A stretch of 64,000 nucleotides of DNA from Chryseobacterium indologenes (GCA_002439165.1 DJTE01000048.1:21884-85883); one strand, 5' to 3'. Counted from the stretch's first letter, positions 24,865-33,433 are shown. Notes: generated by a model from the sequence alone, not told the origin. Program-made: numbers and translations.

Positions 24865-25540
24865 AATCCTTTTGGCAGAAGACGACCCGGATTTCGGTAT
24901 GATCCTGAAACAGTACCTTGAACTGGAAGATTTTGAAGTAATCTGGTATCAGAATCCTGAAGATATTCTGCCACTTTTACAATCAGGATTTCCTTTTCAC
25001 TTAGGTATTCTGGATATTATGATGCCGAATATCGACGGCTTTTCCCTTGCCAAAATGATATTAAAGGAAAAAAATGATTTTCCGCTGCTTTTCCTGACCG
25101 CCAAAAACCAGAAAATAGACCGTCTTACCGGACTGAAGATCGGAGCAGACGATTATATTGCCAAGCCCTGCGATCCCGAAGAACTGGTCTTGCGCATCCG
25201 GAATATCCTGAAAAGAATACAGCCCGCAGCTTTCCCGCAAATGATGAAAATAGGAACCTATTCTCTGGATACGGATAAACTCCTGCTTTCCCATCATGAA
25301 GGAAACATCCGTCTCACAGCCCGTGAACAGGAGCTTCTGCTCTATCTTCTGAAGCATAACCAAAGTACCATCAAAAGAGATGACATTCTGGATACCCTCT
25401 GGGAAACAAATGATTATTTTACAGGAAGAAGCCTCGATGTATTCATCAGCAGGCTAAGGAAATATTTTGTGCATGATCCCCACATAAAAATCCAGTCCCT
25501 CAGAGGGATAGGATTTGAAATAGATTTCCCCAAAGACTGA
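24854..25540 (+). CDS. OmpR/PhoB-family response regulator
   Basis: This 228-aa regulator overlaps the 3' end of the kinase by 11 nt, so the two are translationally coupled. Receiver motifs are LLAEDDPDFG, the phospho-acceptor Asp in GILDIMMPNIDG, FLTAKN, and Lys in DDYIAKPCD. The winged helix is seen in RLTAREQELLLYLLKHN, GRSLDVFISRLRKYF and SLRGIGFEI. Such regulators bind tandem direct repeats spaced by 11 bp, as found at 23483-23512. It ends 6 nt from the stop of the convergent exonuclease-family gene. Confidence 0.92.
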   Translation: MKTKILLAEDDPDFGMILKQYLELEDFEVIWYQNPEDILPLLQSGFPFHLGILDIMMPNIDGFSLAKMILKEKNDFPLLFLTAKNQKIDRLTGLKIGADDYIAKPCDPEELVLRIRNILKRIQPAAFPQMMKIGTYSLDTDKLLLSHHEGNIRLTAREQELLLYLLKHNQSTIKRDDILDTLWETNDYFTGRSLDVFISRLRKYFVHDPHIKIQSLRGIGFEIDFPKD

Positions 25541-25546
25541 ATCTGT

Positions 25547-26374
25547 CTAGAAGGAAAGCTCTGCCAAAACAGGGAAATGATCTGACGGATACAGCAGGTT
25601 TTCCCGTCTGTCGTTGATGTGCCTGTGGGATTTTATTCTGAATCCTTTTACAAAAATATAATCGATCCTGTCTTTAGGTATTTCGTTTGTATTGAACGCA
25701 GTGAATGTTCCCACCGGACCGTAATGTTTCGTTTCTGAATGGTAAAAGCTGTCTTTCAGATTCTGTGAAAGGATCTTTACAGGTTCCGTATCATCTGTAA
25801 GGTTGAAATCTCCGCTTAACGTTACCGGAAGGTTTCCGGGATTAATTTCCCTGATCTTCTTCAGGATAAGATCAGCAGACTTCACTCTGGCTACATTTCC
25901 TACATGGTCGAAATGAAGATTCATCGCCAGGAATTCTTTTCCCGACTTTTTATCTTTAAAAACAGCGTAGGTACAGATTCTGTTCAATGCGGCATCCCAT
26001 CCTTTGGAAGGTTTCTCCGGGGTTTCTGAAAGCCAGAACGTTCCGGATTTCAAAACTTTAAGCCTGTTTGTATTATAAAAAATAGCAGAAAACTCACCTT
26101 TTTCTTTTCCGTCGTCTCTTCCCACTCCAACATAATCGTAATTCTTAAGTCCGTTTTTAATGTCTTTCATCTGCTCCGGAAGTGCTTCCTGTACTCCAAA
26201 ATAATCAGGATGATAATAGGTGAGCAGATCTGCAACATCCTGTTTTCTTTCCGGCCATGCATTATCTTTGTCCGATGCTACGTTCAGCCTGATATTGAAA
26301 CTCATTACGGTAAGGTCCTGTGAAAATCCCAGTGCGAAAAGCATGAGGAAAATCATTGAAAATCTGAAATTCAT
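25547..26374 (-). CDS. Exported endonuclease/exonuclease/phosphatase family protein
   Basis: This 275-aa protein has a Sec signal (MNFRFSMIFLMLFALGFSQ) and a full EEP fold. Motifs in order are TVMSFNIRLN, a Glu in GVQEALPEQ, MNLHFDHVGN, the SGDFNLTDD catalytic pair, KDRIDYIFVK and YPSDHFPV. Members of this group may hydrolyse sugar phosphates, phospholipids or nucleic acids; substrate cannot be assigned. The signal peptide argues for a periplasmic or secreted enzyme. A TATTTTTG box lies at 26404-26397 on the minus strand. Confidence 0.88.
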   Translation of the reverse strand: MNFRFSMIFLMLFALGFSQDLTVMSFNIRLNVASDKDNAWPERKQDVADLLTYYHPDYFGVQEALPEQMKDIKNGLKNYDYVGVGRDDGKEKGEFSAIFYNTNRLKVLKSGTFWLSETPEKPSKGWDAALNRICTYAVFKDKKSGKEFLAMNLHFDHVGNVARVKSADLILKKIREINPGNLPVTLSGDFNLTDDTEPVKILSQNLKDSFYHSETKHYGPVGTFTAFNTNEIPKDRIDYIFVKGFRIKSHRHINDRRENLLYPSDHFPVLAELSF

Positions 26375-26404
26375 AAGCTATTTTATCAATAAGAGACAAA
26401 AATA

Positions 26405-26429
26405 AAACTTCTCTGCGACAGGGAAGCTT
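26405..26429 (-). terminator. Terminator of the DUF2589-subtilisin operon
   Basis: Imperfect arms around CGA (CTTCTCTG and CAGGGAAG, with flanking AAA and TTT) are followed on the minus strand by TTTTATTTTTG, 12 nt after the stop of the last operon gene. Confidence 0.5.
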
Positions 26430-26440
26430 TATTGATGTAA

Positions 26441-26644
26441 TTATATTGTTAAATTATCTTTTTCTTCTTCTATGGATATAAAATAATCCTGAAATGCATC
26501 TTCTGAAATCGGCTGCTTACTTTGAAGCTTTACAACGCCAATGGTTTTATAATGGGCCATCAGCCTGATTTCTCTGTTTTTGAGGAGCGCTTCAAGTTTT
26601 TTAAAATTGATATCTTTCTTTAAAACAGCAAGGTATGTACTCAT
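26441..26644 (-). CDS. Free-standing subtilisin-propeptide-like (I9-type) protein
   Basis: This 67-aa protein has no signal peptide. Its pattern matches that of a subtilisin prodomain: an opening strand TYLAVLKK, a helix (FKKLEALLKN), a central strand (YKTIGVVKLQ), a second helix (SEDAFQDYF) and a last strand (ISIEEEK). The N-terminus of the subtilisin encoded just upstream has the same arrangement (RYIVLLKN, YKNLGVLVVEN, IVYYEKE). The ATG overlaps the protease stop as ATGA, so synthesis is coupled. By analogy with yeast proteinase B inhibitor 2, it may be a dedicated inhibitor or folding helper. The role is inferred. Confidence 0.7.
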   Translation of the reverse strand: MSTYLAVLKKDINFKKLEALLKNREIRLMAHYKTIGVVKLQSKQPISEDAFQDYFISIEEEKDNLTI

Positions 26645-27903
26645 ATGTATATCTGTATTAAACCGTTTCCTATATCTCTGTATTTCAGGCCTTCAATGGG
26701 TCTGGCCCTGGTTTCAATGAGTTCCCAGATCTCTTTCGCAGATTTATCGGGAAACTGTTCCATGTATAAGGCCGCAAGCCCTGTAACATGAGGAGCAGCC
26801 ATACTGGTTCCGCTCATGGTGTAATACAGGTTACTTTTATTTTTTGAATTTTTGGGATAAGCACTTATGATATCCACACCCGGGGCACAAACGTTGATAC
26901 TCCCTCCGGTAGAAGGATTAAGGCCGGCATTTGAAAACCTGGCGACCTTCATCTGCCCGTCAATGGCGGCAACCGCCATTATGGATTTTGAATTGGCAGG
27001 CATTGAAACGGGCTGCGGAATCTGTGGTCTGTTGCTGTCATTACCTGCTGCTGCTATGATAAGGCAGTTGTTTTCCAGTGCCCTCTCGCCTATCGTTTCA
27101 AAAAGAACAGAAGGGGGATCATTAAGTTTCACGGGAGATGCCAGCGAGAGAGACAGTATTCTGATTTTTTTTGTAATAGCCCAGTCTATGGCATCAATTA
27201 CGCTGCTTGTAGTTCCTCTTCCGCTGTCTGAGAGTACTTTGGCGATTTTCAGATTGCAGTCTTTTGCAATTCCGTACCGTTTTCCGATATCGCTGCGGAT
27301 ATTTCCGGAGGCCACTCCTGCACAATGGGTTCCATGCCCGTTGGGATCTCTGTTCCAGTCTTCCCCGTCAATGAAGGATTTTCCCTCTATTTCCCGGGAT
27401 GAAAAATCGGGATGGGAAGTCTGAAGTCCCGTATCCAGAATGCAGATATCAACTCCTTTTCCTGTATATTGTGCATTTTCCAGCCCGATAGCTTTCAGTC
27501 CCCACTCCACTTCAATCAGCGGTTTTTGCGGCATGGGTTTGTTGGTGATGTATTTTTCGAGTTCTGAAATCTTTTCCGCTATTCCGGCTGACTGTTTTTT
27601 CAGTTCACTGATCAGCTGTAATTCATCAGCGGGAAAAAATTCCCTTTCTTTTTCATAATACACAATAGCATTCGATTCATTTTTTACTGCGCTTTTCAGT
27701 TGCTCTTCATCCATATTCTCAACGACAAGAACTCCCAGGTTTTTGTACAGCACACTGTTATCCTGGTCTATAATATCATAGGCACGGTTTTCTTTGGAGA
27801 GAAGTTCTGAAGAGGTAATACTCACTTCCAGTTCTTTCTCTATTTTTCTGAGTGCCGGTTTCTGCTGGTTTTTCAGCAACACGATATATCTTCCGGTTTC
27901 CAT
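26641..27903 (-). CDS. Cytoplasmic-type S8 subtilisin-like serine protease with N-terminal prodomain
   Basis: This 420-aa protein has no signal peptide, lipobox or T9SS tail, so it looks intracellular. Residues 1-90 form an I9-like prodomain, then a short coiled linker (about 95-122), then the S8 domain. The triad is complete: Asp157 in CILDTGL, His190 in NGHGTHCAG, Ser367 in SGTSMAAPHV, with oxyanion Asn288 in AAAGNDS. It is the fourth gene of a five-gene operon with DUF2589 and two unknowns, and its stop overlaps the start of a free I9-like protein. That protein could hold the protease in check in the cytoplasm. Confidence 0.93.
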   Translation of the reverse strand: METGRYIVLLKNQQKPALRKIEKELEVSITSSELLSKENRAYDIIDQDNSVLYKNLGVLVVENMDEEQLKSAVKNESNAIVYYEKEREFFPADELQLISELKKQSAGIAEKISELEKYITNKPMPQKPLIEVEWGLKAIGLENAQYTGKGVDICILDTGLQTSHPDFSSREIEGKSFIDGEDWNRDPNGHGTHCAGVASGNIRSDIGKRYGIAKDCNLKIAKVLSDSGRGTTSSVIDAIDWAITKKIRILSLSLASPVKLNDPPSVLFETIGERALENNCLIIAAAGNDSNRPQIPQPVSMPANSKSIMAVAAIDGQMKVARFSNAGLNPSTGGSINVCAPGVDIISAYPKNSKNKSNLYYTMSGTSMAAPHVTGLAALYMEQFPDKSAKEIWELIETRARPIEGLKYRDIGNGLIQIYI

Positions 27904-27915
27904 GATGATCTTTTT

Positions 27916-28494
27916 TTAAATTAACTTCAGAAATACTTTTTCCAGGATCAGGTAAATATCTTCAGGAATGACAGTCAGCTTAAGCTTTTTATTAATCCCT
28001 GAGATGGCTGTGTTTTGTGTCACCAGCGAAGTCCAGAAGCTTTCAATTTTCGGGACAGAATCCATTTCCTTCAGTTTTTCATCATCCAGAATTCCGTTCT
28101 GGTATAATGAGACGATAATTCCGGAAATAAGCTCTTCAGCATCGTCCAGTTTTTTATTTTCCTTCGCATATATTTCCATCAGAATATCATAGATACTTTC
28201 CATTCCGCTGAATGAAAATCCCCAGAGGAGATCGCGTTTTCCAGCTGTTATTTTCTCCATTTTTATGGGATTAAAGCTTCTTTTGACCGTTGCAATCATA
28301 TTCATGATCTTCAGGACTTCAGATTCGTGGCTGGTGTTTCCTTTGGTACGGAAATATTCCAGGACCTCGTTGAGAAAAACTTCCAGCCGGGCATCAAAGT
28401 CAAATGATTTCGACAGGTATAATGCCTGGACTTCATTGAAATGCTCCAGAAGCTCCCTGATTTTCTGTACCGTAAAGTGAATAAGTTCCTGCAT
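27916..28494 (-). CDS. Unknown helical protein of the DUF2589-subtilisin operon
   Basis: This 192-aa protein is predicted mostly alpha-helical, with no signal peptide, membrane segment or recognised motif. It starts MQELIHFTVQKIRELLEHFN and contains RDLLWGFSFSGMESIYDIL and a long acidic helix around DAEELISGIIVSLYQNG. Its ATG overlaps the stop of the upstream 232-aa gene by one base (TAATG), and the protease gene begins 12 nt downstream. An adaptor or substrate-recognition role for the protease is possible but speculative. Confidence 0.75.
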   Translation of the reverse strand: MQELIHFTVQKIRELLEHFNEVQALYLSKSFDFDARLEVFLNEVLEYFRTKGNTSHESEVLKIMNMIATVKRSFNPIKMEKITAGKRDLLWGFSFSGMESIYDILMEIYAKENKKLDDAEELISGIIVSLYQNGILDDEKLKEMDSVPKIESFWTSLVTQNTAISGINKKLKLTVIPEDIYLILEKVFLKLI

Positions 28495-29192
28495 TACTCA
28501 AAAGTTATCTGTTCTATTTCATTACCGTCTTTATCCTTGTAGGACACAATCCTTATTCCTTCTTCCTCCATTTCCACATGAAGGTTGATGAATAATTTAT
28601 CTTTATCTTCTGCTGCTGATGTATTGGGATCTATGTAAATGTTGTTCAGTTTTGCATTCACCAGAGTATATTTATTCAGTAAAACCTTTGAAAAGATTTC
28701 TTTCAGCTCATCAATATCTTCTTCACCTGTTTCGTCCTGAGGGCGGAAAATTCCACTATTGAGAACTTTTATTCTGTTTCTGAGATCCAGTTTAAGCACT
28801 TCATCAGCAGGCTGCTTTCCGAACTTCTGGTCGTTCTTTTCCAGTTTACTGAACAGGGTTTTAAATTCATCCGTCTGAATCTGTCTTTTGGTAATTTCCG
28901 GAATATTCAGTTTTTTTTCTTTATTCACCAGCCTGATCCTTTCGTTCATTTCTGAAACAAACTGATCCTGATTCAGTTTAAAATTGTATTTGGGAGCCGA
29001 ATCTATATCGGTGATCTTTACCGGAATATCCATCTTTACACTGGGCAGGGCATATCTGGGAACCTTAAAATATTTAAGGTACTCATGCTTTGCATATTCC
29101 TTTGCAATAAGAACAGCATTCTCATCAGCTTTTTTACGGGCCTGAATTATCTCGTTGTTGAGATAATCCAGGTAATCTGATAATTTGATCAT
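28494..29192 (-). CDS. Unknown soluble protein of the DUF2589-subtilisin operon
   Basis: This 232-aa protein begins with a charged helix (MIKLSDYLDYLNNEIIQARK) and a segment KVPRYALPSVKMDIPVKITD. Prolines and alternating hydrophobics there suggest a short beta unit like that in DUF2589 proteins. The remainder is charged and ends in an Ile/Glu-rich strand region (IRIVSYKDKDGNEIEQ). There is no signal peptide. It lies 15 nt after the DUF2589 gene and overlaps the next gene by one base. I recall similar partners beside DUF2589 genes, but no function is known. Confidence 0.75.
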   Translation of the reverse strand: MIKLSDYLDYLNNEIIQARKKADENAVLIAKEYAKHEYLKYFKVPRYALPSVKMDIPVKITDIDSAPKYNFKLNQDQFVSEMNERIRLVNKEKKLNIPEITKRQIQTDEFKTLFSKLEKNDQKFGKQPADEVLKLDLRNRIKVLNSGIFRPQDETGEEDIDELKEIFSKVLLNKYTLVNAKLNNIYIDPNTSAAEDKDKLFINLHVEMEEEGIRIVSYKDKDGNEIEQITFE

Positions 29193-29207
29193 TTCCGTAA
29201 AAATTGG

Positions 29208-30095
29208 TTATTGTGAAAGAAGTCCGAGAACTTTTTCAAGTCCTGCCGGCATTTCGTCATTGGTAGCCCGTACTTTTACCCCCAGAGAGTACTCTTTTTC
29301 CACTTTGATTCCTGTACTGGAAGTTCTTTTATAAGATACATCCACTTTGAATTTTACAGGTCCCCAACCTCCGGAAACTCCGGCGTTGATTCCAAATTCA
29401 TCGCTTACGTCTTTGGTGTAGGTAGAATTAAGCTTAACGTTAAAATCTACCTCGCAGGTTTCTATTCTGAAGCTTGGAACGTTCAGCAGCGCAATAAAAG
29501 GCACTGAAATCTCCACGTCGTCAGGAATAGTCTTGGGGTTGGTTGTGCTTACCGGTTCTTCAGGTTTAAAATCCGGGTTCGGGATATTCTTTTTGTATTT
29601 AAATTCTGCCATTCTCAGTTTTTTCGCACTGGCAGCATTGGCAGGATCGGTAAGCTCAAATCCTACTTCATTGATGAAGTTAACGGTAGCGATAGAAGCA
29701 TTGGACTGTGCTTTTACACAGGCATCCAGAGGTCCGCCTATAATGGTGGCAAAATCTATACTTCCCAGTTCTGCAGCGAAATCTGCACCGGCAGCATCTG
29801 AAGTTCTGAAGATCTCATCATCGGCAGCCATCTTGCCGGCAATAAGTTTCATGATCTCTGAAGAGGCTCCGGAAAAAGATTTTTCCCATTTTTCGTCATA
29901 ATTCTTTTTAAAATCCTCTACGATGTTTAAGAGTTCTTTATTGGTGAGGGTTCCCAATTCTGAAGTCTCAATTCCTGAAACCTTTTCGTAGACTGCCGGG
30001 GTAAGCACTTTTTCTACTCCTGACAGAAGGTCAATCAGTTCGTTTTTGGTTTTCTTGGCGTGGCTTGCTTCAAGCACCGATTTTAATGTTTCCAT
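29208..30095 (-). CDS. DUF2589-like protein
   Basis: This 295-aa protein has no signal peptide. The first 110 residues are helical (MKLIAGKMAADDEIFRTSD). Residues from about 118 to 290 fit DUF2589: SNASIATVNFINEVGF, then KLRMAEFKYKK, then EISVPFIALLNVPSFRIETC leading into VDFNVKLNS and a beta-rich GGWGPVKFKVDVSYKR stretch. The family has no known function. It is the first gene of a tight five-gene operon, bounded upstream by the terminator of the M1 gene. A minus-strand TAATTTTG box lies at 30134-30127. Confidence 0.75.
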   Translation of the reverse strand: METLKSVLEASHAKKTKNELIDLLSGVEKVLTPAVYEKVSGIETSELGTLTNKELLNIVEDFKKNYDEKWEKSFSGASSEIMKLIAGKMAADDEIFRTSDAAGADFAAELGSIDFATIIGGPLDACVKAQSNASIATVNFINEVGFELTDPANAASAKKLRMAEFKYKKNIPNPDFKPEEPVSTTNPKTIPDDVEISVPFIALLNVPSFRIETCEVDFNVKLNSTYTKDVSDEFGINAGVSGGWGPVKFKVDVSYKRTSSTGIKVEKEYSLGVKVRATNDEMPAGLEKVLGLLSQ

Positions 30096-30126
30096 ATTCT
30101 TTTGTTTTTAAATTAATACTGTGGGA

Positions 30127-30134
30127 CAAAATTA
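30127..30134 (-). promoter_or_regulatory. -7 box of the DUF2589-subtilisin operon
   Basis: On the minus strand this reads TAATTTTG and lies 31 nt before the DUF2589 ATG. A possible -33 TTG (30150-30148) is only 13 nt away, closer than usual. Confidence 0.4.
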
Positions 30135-30200
30135 TCTCACTATTAATCAAAATATTACAGGAAAACCGCTTGATCTGTCCCGGAAAAACACCCTAAAAAT

Positions 30201-30235
30201 AAACGCCTGAACCACGGTAATAAGTTCAGGCGTTT
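30201..30235 (-). terminator. Terminator after the second M1 peptidase
   Basis: Perfect 12-bp arms AAACGCCTGAAC (30201-30212) and GTTCAGGCGTTT (30224-30235) are followed on the minus strand by ATTTTTA. It separates the M1 gene from the DUF2589 operon. Confidence 0.75.
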
Positions 30236-30276
30236 TAATAATAACTGTATCAGATTTCTGTTTCAGCACAATAGTT

Positions 30277-32214
30277 TTATGATGCTGTCCAGGTATTGTT
30301 TTTAGGATTTACATCCGGAACTACGGAATCGGGATCCAGCATTACCTCAGAAATTTCCTTCACAGAATTGACTCTGAAGGTCCATTCCGTGTTACGCTTC
30401 CAGATTTCCACCGGAATTTTTACAATCTGTCGGGTTCCGTCTCTGAATTTTATCTGAACGGTTGTCGGCATTGGCAGCTGCCCCAGATTTTCGACGGTAA
30501 CCTGCGCTCCGTTTCTGAAGTCTCCGTTCACATATTTCACGTCTTTCACCGACTGATCTATTTTCCATTTGTTGATAAACCAGCCTCTCCAGAACCAGCT
30601 GAGTTCTTCGCCGGAAACATTTTCCATAGTATGGAAGAAATCCCAGGGGGTAGGATGTTTGAAGGCCCAGCGTTCAATATAGGTTTTGAACGCTTTGTCA
30701 AACTTTTCAGGTCCCAGAACTGCTTCTCTTAAAATTTCAAGCCCAAGCCCCGGCTTATAGTAGGCAAGAGCTCCGATGCTCCTTTCTTTCATATTATCGG
30801 GTCCTACCATCACAGGCTCCAGATTATCTCCCATCATAAAGCTTCCGCTTCTGGCAAGGTCTTTCTTTTTATAGTATTCCCCATTGTTGAATGCTTTTGT
30901 GGATAATTCATTAATAAAGGTATTGAATCCTTCATCCATCCACGCGAAAAGCCTTTCATTGGAGCCAACAATCATCGGGAACCAGTTGTGCCCGAATTCA
31001 TGATCTGTGACTCCCCAAAGATCTTCTCCGGCTGAGTTCATGTGGCAGAATACGATTCCCGGATACTCCATTCCGCCTTCATTTCCTGCTACATTAGTGG
31101 CTGCGGGATAGGTATATTCATACCATTTCTGTGAATAATGCTCTATCGCAGCTTTTGTATATTCCGTGGATCTGCCCCAGGCCTTCTCTCCTCCGCTTTC
31201 CACAGGATAGGCAGATATGGCCAGTGATTTTTTGCCGCTCGGCAGGTTTATTTTTGCTGCGTCCAGGATAAATGCCGGTGAGGAAGCCCATGCAAAATCA
31301 CGGGTCTGCTCAATCCTGAACTTCCAGGTTTTTGTTCCGGAGTCCTGATTTTTTCCGATCTCGGACTCTGTACGTATCATGACGGTCTTATCACTGTTCC
31401 TAGCCTGCTGCCAGCGGTTATTTTCTTCTTTGCTGTAAACGTCTTTAGCATTCAGAAGCTCTCCGGAAGCTACTACATAGTGATTTGCAGGAACGGTGAT
31501 ACTGGCTGTAATATTGCCATATTCAAGGTAAAATTCCGATGCCCCCAGGTAAGGCAGTGTATTCCAGCCCATCACATCATCATATACACACATTCTGGGA
31601 TACCACTGTGCCACGGTAAAGATTTTGCCGTTTTTGGTATTCTGAACTCCCATTCTGTCGGATCCGTATTCAGGAGAGATAAATGAATATTCGATGGCAA
31701 TTCTGGCTTTGCCGCCTTTTGCTTTAAGCTCATTGGGAAGATCGATCTGCATCCTGGTATCGGTAACGGTATATTTTACAGCTTTTCCGTCCAGTTTTAC
31801 TGATTTTATTTTATATCCTCCCTCCAGTTTTTCACCTCTGGCTCCGTTTCTGCTTCCTGAAAGCGGAACTAAGGCATTTCCTCTGGAATCTTCTGCAAAC
31901 AGGTTTTGATCCAGCTGCAGCCAGAGAAATCCCAGTTTATCGGGACTGTTGTTGGTATATATAATTTCGGCGGTACCGGAAATTTCATTTTTTGCTTCAT
32001 TCAGAGAAACGTTCAGATTGTAATCTGCTGAATTCTGCCAGTAGGCATAACCGGGCTGTCCGCTTGCAGAACGGGTTTCTGTTCCTGTCTGGGGGTAAAA
32101 AAAAGGTTTAAATGCTTCTACATAACTGTATTTCGGAGTTTCCTGTGCCTGGGCAGTGGCTGAAAGAAGGAAAACTGCGGCTGCAGCAACAATACCTGAG
32201 AGCTTAAAATTCAT
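30277..32214 (-). CDS. Exported M1 family metallopeptidase
   Basis: This 645-aa protein has a Sec signal (MNFKLSGIVAAAAVFLLSATAQAQ) and an M1 fold. The zinc motif HEFGH is in GVTDHEFGHNWFPMIVG, with the Glu in FAWMDEGFNTF, and the substrate loop reads NEGGMEYPGI. It has no T9SS tail, so it is probably periplasmic. It is a paralogue of the M1 protein at 19090-20955, about 10 kb away on the same strand, and is flanked by terminators on both sides, so it is a single-gene unit. Confidence 0.92.
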   Translation of the reverse strand: MNFKLSGIVAAAAVFLLSATAQAQETPKYSYVEAFKPFFYPQTGTETRSASGQPGYAYWQNSADYNLNVSLNEAKNEISGTAEIIYTNNSPDKLGFLWLQLDQNLFAEDSRGNALVPLSGSRNGARGEKLEGGYKIKSVKLDGKAVKYTVTDTRMQIDLPNELKAKGGKARIAIEYSFISPEYGSDRMGVQNTKNGKIFTVAQWYPRMCVYDDVMGWNTLPYLGASEFYLEYGNITASITVPANHYVVASGELLNAKDVYSKEENNRWQQARNSDKTVMIRTESEIGKNQDSGTKTWKFRIEQTRDFAWASSPAFILDAAKINLPSGKKSLAISAYPVESGGEKAWGRSTEYTKAAIEHYSQKWYEYTYPAATNVAGNEGGMEYPGIVFCHMNSAGEDLWGVTDHEFGHNWFPMIVGSNERLFAWMDEGFNTFINELSTKAFNNGEYYKKKDLARSGSFMMGDNLEPVMVGPDNMKERSIGALAYYKPGLGLEILREAVLGPEKFDKAFKTYIERWAFKHPTPWDFFHTMENVSGEELSWFWRGWFINKWKIDQSVKDVKYVNGDFRNGAQVTVENLGQLPMPTTVQIKFRDGTRQIVKIPVEIWKRNTEWTFRVNSVKEISEVMLDPDSVVPDVNPKNNTWTAS

Positions 32215-32250
32215 TTGAAAAAAATTTAGTAAATTCAGTGTATAAGTTAT

Positions 32251-32286
32251 AAAAAATCCCGGAATCGTTACAATCCGGGATTTTTT
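32251..32286 (-). terminator. Terminator after the SDR gene
   Basis: Perfect 13-bp arms AAAAAATCCCGGA (32251-32263) and TCCGGGATTTTTT (32274-32286) lie just past the SDR stop codon on the minus strand, with a T run. Confidence 0.85.
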
Positions 32287-32301
32287 ATACTTATTTTTCG
32301 T

Positions 32302-33183
32302 TTAATTTGATTTTTTTGCCTTGATCATCGCTTCAAGGGCATCCCACATTTCTTTGGGAATATCTTCCAGCATATTGAATTCTCCTGCGCCCTGCAGCCA
32401 TTCCCCTCCGTCTATGGTTACCACTTCCCCGTTCATATACGCTGAGTAATCTGAAACCAGGTAAGCGGCAAGATTGGCCAGTTCCTGATGTTCTCCCACT
32501 CTTCTTAAAGGCACTTTTTTCTTCATATCGAATTTTTCCTGAAGATCTCCCGGAAGCAGCCTGTCCCACGCTCCTTTGGTAGGGAAAGGCCCCGGAGCGA
32601 TCGCATTGAAACGGATTCCGTATTTCGCCCACTCTACGGCAAGAGATCTTGTCATAGCCAGAACTCCTGCTTTGGCGCATGCTGAGGGAACTACATAGGC
32701 AGACCCGGTCCATGAATAAGTGGTGACAATATTCAGGACGGTTCCCGGGGTTTTGGAATCTATCCAGTGTTTTCCTATGGATAATGTACAGTTCTTGGTT
32801 CCTTTTAAAACAATATCCAGAATAGAATCGAAAGCGGAATGCGTCAGTCTTTCCGTTGGGGAAATAAAGTTTCCGGCCGCATTATTCAGCAGGATATCAA
32901 TTCTCCCGAATTCTTTTAAAGCAGCTTCTTTCATAGCTTCCACTTCATCCCAGTTTCTCACGTCGCAGGCTACGGAAAGTACTTTCCCGCCTGTTTCCTC
33001 TTCCAGCTCCTTTGCAGTGGTCTGAAGTTTTTCCAGGTTACGGGATGTGATCACTACTTTAGCGCCCAGCTCCAGAAAATATCTGGTCATTGCTCTCCCG
33101 AGACCGCTTCCGCCTCCTGTTACTATTGCCACTTTATCTTTTAATGCGCCCTCACGCAGCATCGGTTGGGTATACATATTCAT
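32302..33183 (-). CDS. Short-chain dehydrogenase, 2,4-dienoyl-CoA reductase-like
   Basis: This 293-aa SDR has the NADP(H)-binding loop GGGSGLGRAMTRYF and NNAAGNF. The region after the active site, GSAYVVPSACAKAGVLAM, then EWAKYGIRFNAIAPGP, matches mitochondrial 2,4-dienoyl-CoA reductase, where Ser stands in the place of the usual SDR Tyr of YxxxK. The likely job is reduction of unsaturated acyl-CoA during beta-oxidation of fatty acids. An ATG two codons later is an alternative start. It is a single gene with its own terminator. Confidence 0.85.
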   Translation of the reverse strand: MNMYTQPMLREGALKDKVAIVTGGGSGLGRAMTRYFLELGAKVVITSRNLEKLQTTAKELEEETGGKVLSVACDVRNWDEVEAMKEAALKEFGRIDILLNNAAGNFISPTERLTHSAFDSILDIVLKGTKNCTLSIGKHWIDSKTPGTVLNIVTTYSWTGSAYVVPSACAKAGVLAMTRSLAVEWAKYGIRFNAIAPGPFPTKGAWDRLLPGDLQEKFDMKKKVPLRRVGEHQELANLAAYLVSDYSAYMNGEVVTIDGGEWLQGAGEFNMLEDIPKEMWDALEAMIKAKKSN

Positions 33184-33227
33184 ATAAATGTTATTTTTTT
33201 AAATAAAAGTTATCACACAGATTGATC

Positions 33228-33243
33228 AGCTGTCTGAACAGCT
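33228..33243. promoter_or_regulatory. Small palindrome upstream of the SDR gene
   Basis: AGCTGT (33228-33233) and ACAGCT (33238-33243) around CTGA lie about 45 nt before the SDR start. It could be an operator, but the arms are short and chance is not excluded. Confidence 0.25.
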
Positions 33244-33397
33244 TTATCATAAGTGTAAGATCGCTGAATGCTTATTATGTAAATTTAATACAATTATTCT
33301 TGCAGTTGATTTTAAAAATTATGCAGAAGATAACAACGAAAAGTAAGGCCTATTCCCCAATCTCCGATTTCTGCTTTAGTGCAATTCTTTTCTGAAA

Positions 33398-33433
33398 ACA
33401 GGCACAGCATTGAAAAATCAATGCTGCGTCTGT
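33398..33433 (-). terminator. Terminator after the cupin gene
   Basis: Core arms AGCATTGA (33406-33413) and TCAATGCT (33418-33425) around AAAA extend outward with a few mismatches. It abuts the cupin stop codon and marks the 3' end of the N-glycan locus. Confidence 0.6.

Noticed and set aside
26867..27424. A 185-codon open frame on the plus strand opposite the subtilisin.
   Set aside because: It mirrors the conserved S8 catalytic domain, and the protein is unlike any family I know.
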